This document shows, in pieces, positions 52,770-64,000 of a stretch of DNA of 64,000 nucleotides. The stretch is from Apostichopus japonicus. Taxonomy: Eukaryota > Echinodermata > Holothuroidea > Aspidochirotida > Stichopodidae. The notes below the pieces were generated by a model. That model did not search any database and had not been told where the DNA came from. It saw only the letters and a list, made by a program, of their open reading frames with translations. Numbering within the stretch: position 1 is the first letter of the stretch; every line of letters starts with the position of its first letter. The position numbers and the translations under genes are program-made. The stretch spans positions 7,050,501 through 7,114,500 of the forward strand of contig NC_092571.1 of NCBI RefSeq assembly GCF_037975245.1, in the 5' to 3' direction.

Positions 52770-54221
52770 GGGTACCGAGAGGATAGGTACAATGACGCTA
52801 TATGCTCTGACTCCTACATGGATATACCAAGGGGATAGGTGCAGTCGCGCTATATATGTCTAGCATGCTGTGACAGGCTACATGGATATACCGAGAGGAT
52901 AGGTACAGTCTCGCTATATAGGTCTAGCATGCTGTGACAGGCTACATGGATATACCGAGAGGATAGGTACAGTCGCGCTATATAGGTCTAGCATGCTGTG
53001 ACTGCTACATGGATATACCGAGAGGATAGGTACAGTCGCGCAATATAGGTTTAGCATGCTCTGACTGTTACATGGATATACCGAGAGGATAGGTACAGTC
53101 GCGCTATATAGGTGTAGCATGCTCTAACTGCTACATGGATATACCGAGAGGATAGGTACAGTCGCTCTATATAGGTCTAGCATGCTCTGACTGCTACATG
53201 GATATACCGAAAGGATAGGTACAATCGCGCTATATAGGTCTAGCATGCTGTGACAGGCTACATGGATATACCGAGAGGATAGAAACAGTCGCGGTGTATA
53301 GGTGTAGCATGCTCTGACTGTTACATGGATATACCGAAAGGATAGGTACAATCGCGCTATATAGGTCTAGCATGCTGTGACAGGCTACATGGATATACCG
53401 AGAGGATAGAAACAGTCGCGGTGTATAGGTGTAGCATGCTCTGACTGTTACATGGATATACCGAGAGGATAGGTACAGTCTCGCTATATAGGTGTAGCAT
53501 GCTGTGACTGCTACATGGATATACCGAAAGGATAGGTATACAGTCGCGCTATATATGTCTAGCATGCTGTGACAGGCTACATGGATATACCGAAAGGATA
53601 GGTACAGTCGCGCTATATATGTCTAGCATGCTGTGACAGGCTACATGGATATACCGAGAGGATAGGTACAGTCTCGCTATATATGTCTAGCATGCTGTAA
53701 CAGGCTACATGGATATACCGAGAGGATAGGTACAGTCTCGCTATATAGGTGTAGCATGCTGTGAAAGGCTACATGGATATACCGAAAGGATAGGTACAGT
53801 CGCGGTATATAGGTCTAGCATGCTCTGACTGCTACATGGATATACCGAGAGGATAGGTACAGTCTCGCTATATAGGTGTAGCATGCTGTGAAAGGCTACA
53901 TGGATATACCGAAAGGATAGGTACAGTCGCGCTATATAGGTCTAGCATGCTCTGACTGCTACATGGATATACCGAGAGGATAGGTACAGTCGCGGTATAT
54001 AGGTCTAGCATGCTCTGACTGCAACATGGATATACCGAGAGGATAGGTACAATCGCGCTATATATGTCTAACATGCTCTGACTGCTACATGGATATACCG
54101 AGAGGATAGGTACAGTCTCGCTATATAGGTCTAGCATGCTCTGACTGTTACATGGATATACCGAGAGGATAGGTACAGTCTCGCTATATAGGTGTAGCAT
54201 GCTCTGACTCATACATGGATA
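52770..54221. repeat. About 62-bp satellite, 23 units
   Basis: Unit resembles CTACATGGATATACCGAGAG + GATAGGTACAGTCGCGCTAT + ATAGGTCTAGCATGCTGTGAC. A dimer of about 126 bp recurs at 53281 and 53407. Long minus frames inside it are repeat artefacts. Confidence 0.93.
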
Positions 54222-55029
54222 TATTTGTTGGATAACAAGACGTCATCAATGTAAGTTATATATCTCATCACAACATCTGGTTTATATGACAACAAAGACG
54301 TCTCCATTCCATACAACTACTAATTGTGAACGAATTGGATGGAATTTGCGACACCTTCAGTAACGTTTGACCGCTGACCTATGACATCATTTCTCACTGC
54401 TAATTAACAACCCATGTTCAGGCATACATTGACCCAACAAGTTTGAATTTCTTCGGCCTTAGGGGATTTATGGGATATGTCTGTTAACACACATACACAC
54501 GCACCCACATACACACACACAGTCCGACATGGTAGGTCCACCCTATTTTATTGAGTTACCAAAGTTTCACTTGAGTACCTCACGGGACATGAGGTGGCTG
54601 CAAGTTTAGTACCATTGCAATGAAATATATCTCAGCCCCCGAATATTTTATTCATAGGCATGAAAAACAAATCAAATGTTCGCAAGTGCTTTGAGCATTA
54701 ATTTGTCGTGCATTAATCTGATATATAACTTTATGAATTCAACAAATGCCCGTTTGATCCTCTGTGTTTTTGAAATATGAACTGTTCCGCATTTCGGTCT
54801 GAGACACAGCCTCTTGATTTCAAGAGAAATGACCTTTTCTTGATTAAAAGTGAGATACGGATAACAACCTATACAATCATTCATAAACACCATAGTTTTC
54901 ACCCACATTTCTTGTAAACGAGGACAAGGCTGTGCTAGAATAAGCTAAGTGTTTCCACGGCAAATTCTGTGTCGTTATCAGGACTTGCAGTAAACTTACA
55001 TGATACCTCTAATACGAAGCATTTATACG
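54222..55029. other. Intergenic, no recognised feature
   Basis: Unique-looking sequence. A 78-residue minus frame at 54672-54908 has no recognised family. Confidence 0.4.
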
Positions 55030-55132
55030 TGAAGGGAACACATATAGGAGCGGGAACACATAGGAGCGGAAACACATAGGAGCGGGAACACATAGGAGCG
55101 GGAACACATAGGAGCGGGAACACAAAGGAACA
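55030..55132. repeat. 17-bp minisatellite, 6 copies
   Basis: AGGAGCGGGAACACATA repeated with single-base changes. Confidence 0.9.
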
Positions 55133-57468
55133 GGACAGCCAAATACGGAAGGGGTCGTTAAGAAGCAAAGTACAAACAAAAAATATTTGAAAGCAAATAG
55201 CAAGTAAGTGAAATTATTAGCCCTCCCCCCCCCCATGAACCTTGGTGATATGATGGAATAGATAAACATCGCACACACAGTTCCCTTCACTGCTCAATTA
55301 GTTCAAAGTGCCCCCCCCCCTTCACCACTTCCCCTCCTCTCAAGCCCAAGGGATGATCTCCTATGAACATTTTACCCCCATGCGTATGCAGTTTGTTTTT
55401 GTATGATATTAATTAAGGTATTAGCTAATTAACGTAGGATAATCAGTTACATTCTAAACCTCAAACCAGTCAAGACATAGAGGCGTTTAAAGCCAGGTCT
55501 CTCACATTCTTCATATATTCTATACTTTCCCGAAAATCCTCCATATTTTCCGGCCCCGGGACCCTGCGTTATGACCCCGTGACTCCTTGTTCCCCCCCCC
55601 CCCCCGCACCCCTCTCGAAAGTCCTGTCAATAAGTAAGTGGTTAAGATGCAACCCTGTATGCTTCATGTAGTTTGCATATATATTTTGATGCTAAACGTT
55701 GGATTCAACTCTCGAGTACTTCATTTAATAACCAAACCACAGCGGATGTGTCATTAAATTATTGTGACAAATATTTCCATAAATTTGGCTGGTATAAATA
55801 TTTCACTGCTAATTAACTTGTTAGCTAATATGCTAAATTATAAGCAAACCCCCCAAAAGAAAACAACAACAAATTTTGGTGCTAAAATTAGCTTGTTAGT
55901 TTATATTTCTACTATAACCGGAAAGTCACTCAGGAAATATATCATGATCTACTTTCTAAAAATGAGTATGTAAACAACTAATAACTAATTCAAACTATTA
56001 TCATTATTAAAATAAAATATTATTATCATTAATATTTATCAGTTCTTTGGCAGTAAACAATTATTTTTCTTTAATCTTTCCAGTCTAGAGTTCAAGTTTT
56101 GTGTACCGGAACTAAAGACCAACGATCCATGGGGGAGGGGCGGGGGGGGGGGGGGTGAGTGGGGGTTGTTGGGTGATGTTACAAGTATAACACAAGTAAC
56201 CGCTCCATATACATATCATAAAATTAGTCACACCAGCTGGATATGGTATAGTCAGAAGTGTCCAACTTGCACGTAAGATTTCGAACTTGTCAAAGAGGGG
56301 GAGGGAGGAGGGGTGGAGGGAGGGTGGGTGTCACCATACCAACTTTGCGTTCGCCACTGAACATAACAATTTTCTGACTCAAATCATGTTTATAGTATCC
56401 TATTAATTTGAGAATTTGGATCGTGTTATAGGACATTGTAAACAAATAGTGTGAATATGGTTTGCATGGTCCCATATACACTATTTAACGGTTGGGAGAA
56501 AGCGCCCCTTAAGCAACTACTTTATCATAAATATCGAAAGTTAGAGAAAACGGCATAAACACACATTCACCTATAATAATTTGTTTTTGGGATGATTGTT
56601 ACTATGGTAACTTTGTTGATATGGCGTCATCATTGAAGACGGATCTATTAGCACTAAAGTAGGAATATTCAGAAATACGGACAGACACCGGAAAGGAGCA
56701 GGTATAAGTTGTACATTAAACCTGCCAAGTTAATTATATTGTAATACAAAAAATATATAAAAAAAAAACGACTTGCGAGGGAGATTTCTTTTCGGTGGCC
56801 AAATTTTGATGGATGCAGGCCATTACAGCTACGTTTGAGGAGATGACGTCATAGTATATTTTAAGTAAGCCTCACTTCTACAAGGAATTATAGTTCTTAG
56901 GAATAAGTTAACATTTTGAAAAACGAGAAATTGCCGGATTCAGACGATTTCGCTATTATTAGATTTATAGATATATGACTGCATATTTCCTGTTATTATT
57001 TAAAGTTGATTCTGATTTTCCAGTTTTCAATCTGCATATCCATGGTCAATTCGCCTCCGACGATCAATCCCTCTGTCAATTAGGGACTCATTTTATTTTG
57101 CTTATCTCACACGTCACCTTCATTAGCCCTCGGGTATAAGTAAATATCTTTATTCAATTTTCTCGATAAAGATCACCATTTTGAATAGAGAAGTCGGTCC
57201 TTGCTGCTATTTAAAACCATTATCAGTCTCAGGACACAACCAATTTACAGGTCGGAAATCTTTATAAGCTTTAGCTTTCGACTTTGCTGGCACATTTCTG
57301 TGTTTTGAAAACTTTTCAGGTAAAATAGGATTTTTTTTACTACAAATTGTGCCTTAAGTTATAATCGAACATACAAACAAGCTTGTAGAGAAGTTGGATC
57401 GACGAGACTTGAAGGGGAAAAAAAGTTATATCAATTAAAAATAGAACTAGCGGTCTACCGATCTCAAG
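55133..57468. other. Intergenic and probable 5' region of the secreted-protein gene
   Basis: Holds poly-C and poly-G runs (55222, 55592, 56141, 56300) and AT-rich unique sequence. A TATA-like CTATTTAAAAC at about 57208 lies 260 bp before the ATG at 57469 and could mark the promoter. Confidence 0.4.
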
Positions 57469-63974
<6,506 letters not shown>

Positions 63975-64000
63975 GAGAGTACAGACGAGGCAGAATGGCC

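Noticed and set aside
52914-54212. Repetitive minus-strand frames with ILSVYPC units
   Set aside because: Frames through the 62-bp satellite; no start context, no domain.

Overview
This is a window of an animal nuclear genome. Genes are split by many GT-AG introns, intergenic space is long, and there are many SINEs, LINE tails, Penelope-like elements, hAT-type elements, minisatellites and AT microsatellites. No bacterial, organellar or viral gene organisation is visible. The protein-coding genes and the repeat types fit a marine invertebrate, perhaps an echinoderm such as a sea cucumber. That assignment is an inference from general impression, not from a diagnostic sequence.

Left part (1 to about 11.0 kb): the 5' half of ABCF3 on the minus strand. 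I could place eight coding exons with matching phases. They cover the start codon, the N-terminal domain, the first Walker A motif and the conserved segment after it. The rest of the gene lies beyond the left edge. Its introns hold a Penelope-like element with a hammerhead-ribozyme-like 3' region, SINEs, a LINE tail, a TTAA-flanked MITE, a 711-bp DNA transposon and a 15-bp minisatellite.

Centre (12.4 to 37.3 kb): a complete HPS3 gene on the plus strand, head to head with ABCF3 across about 1.4 kb. Seventeen coding exons join in phase into a 1016-residue protein, close to the length of vertebrate HPS3, a subunit of the BLOC-2 complex for lysosome-related organelle biogenesis. Several introns carry tandem arrays that abut exon borders. 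One 44-bp array copies the end of an exon together with its splice donor about 16 times.

Right part (37.3 to 64 kb): mostly gene-poor. It holds three hAT-like elements with 8-bp target duplications, a 2.2-kb 44-bp satellite with 444-bp higher-order repeats, a 1.4-kb 62-bp satellite, smaller arrays, AT microsatellites and a 72-bp perfect palindrome. At 57.5 to 64 kb a probable gene on the plus strand encodes a small secreted protein: signal peptide exon, acidic middle exon and basic third exon with a Lys-Arg site formed across an intron. I do not recognise its family.

ABCF3 (cytosolic, translation-related by homology to yeast Gcn20) and HPS3 (endosomal trafficking) have no obvious shared pathway. 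Their link here is the shared intergenic region, which may act as a bidirectional promoter.
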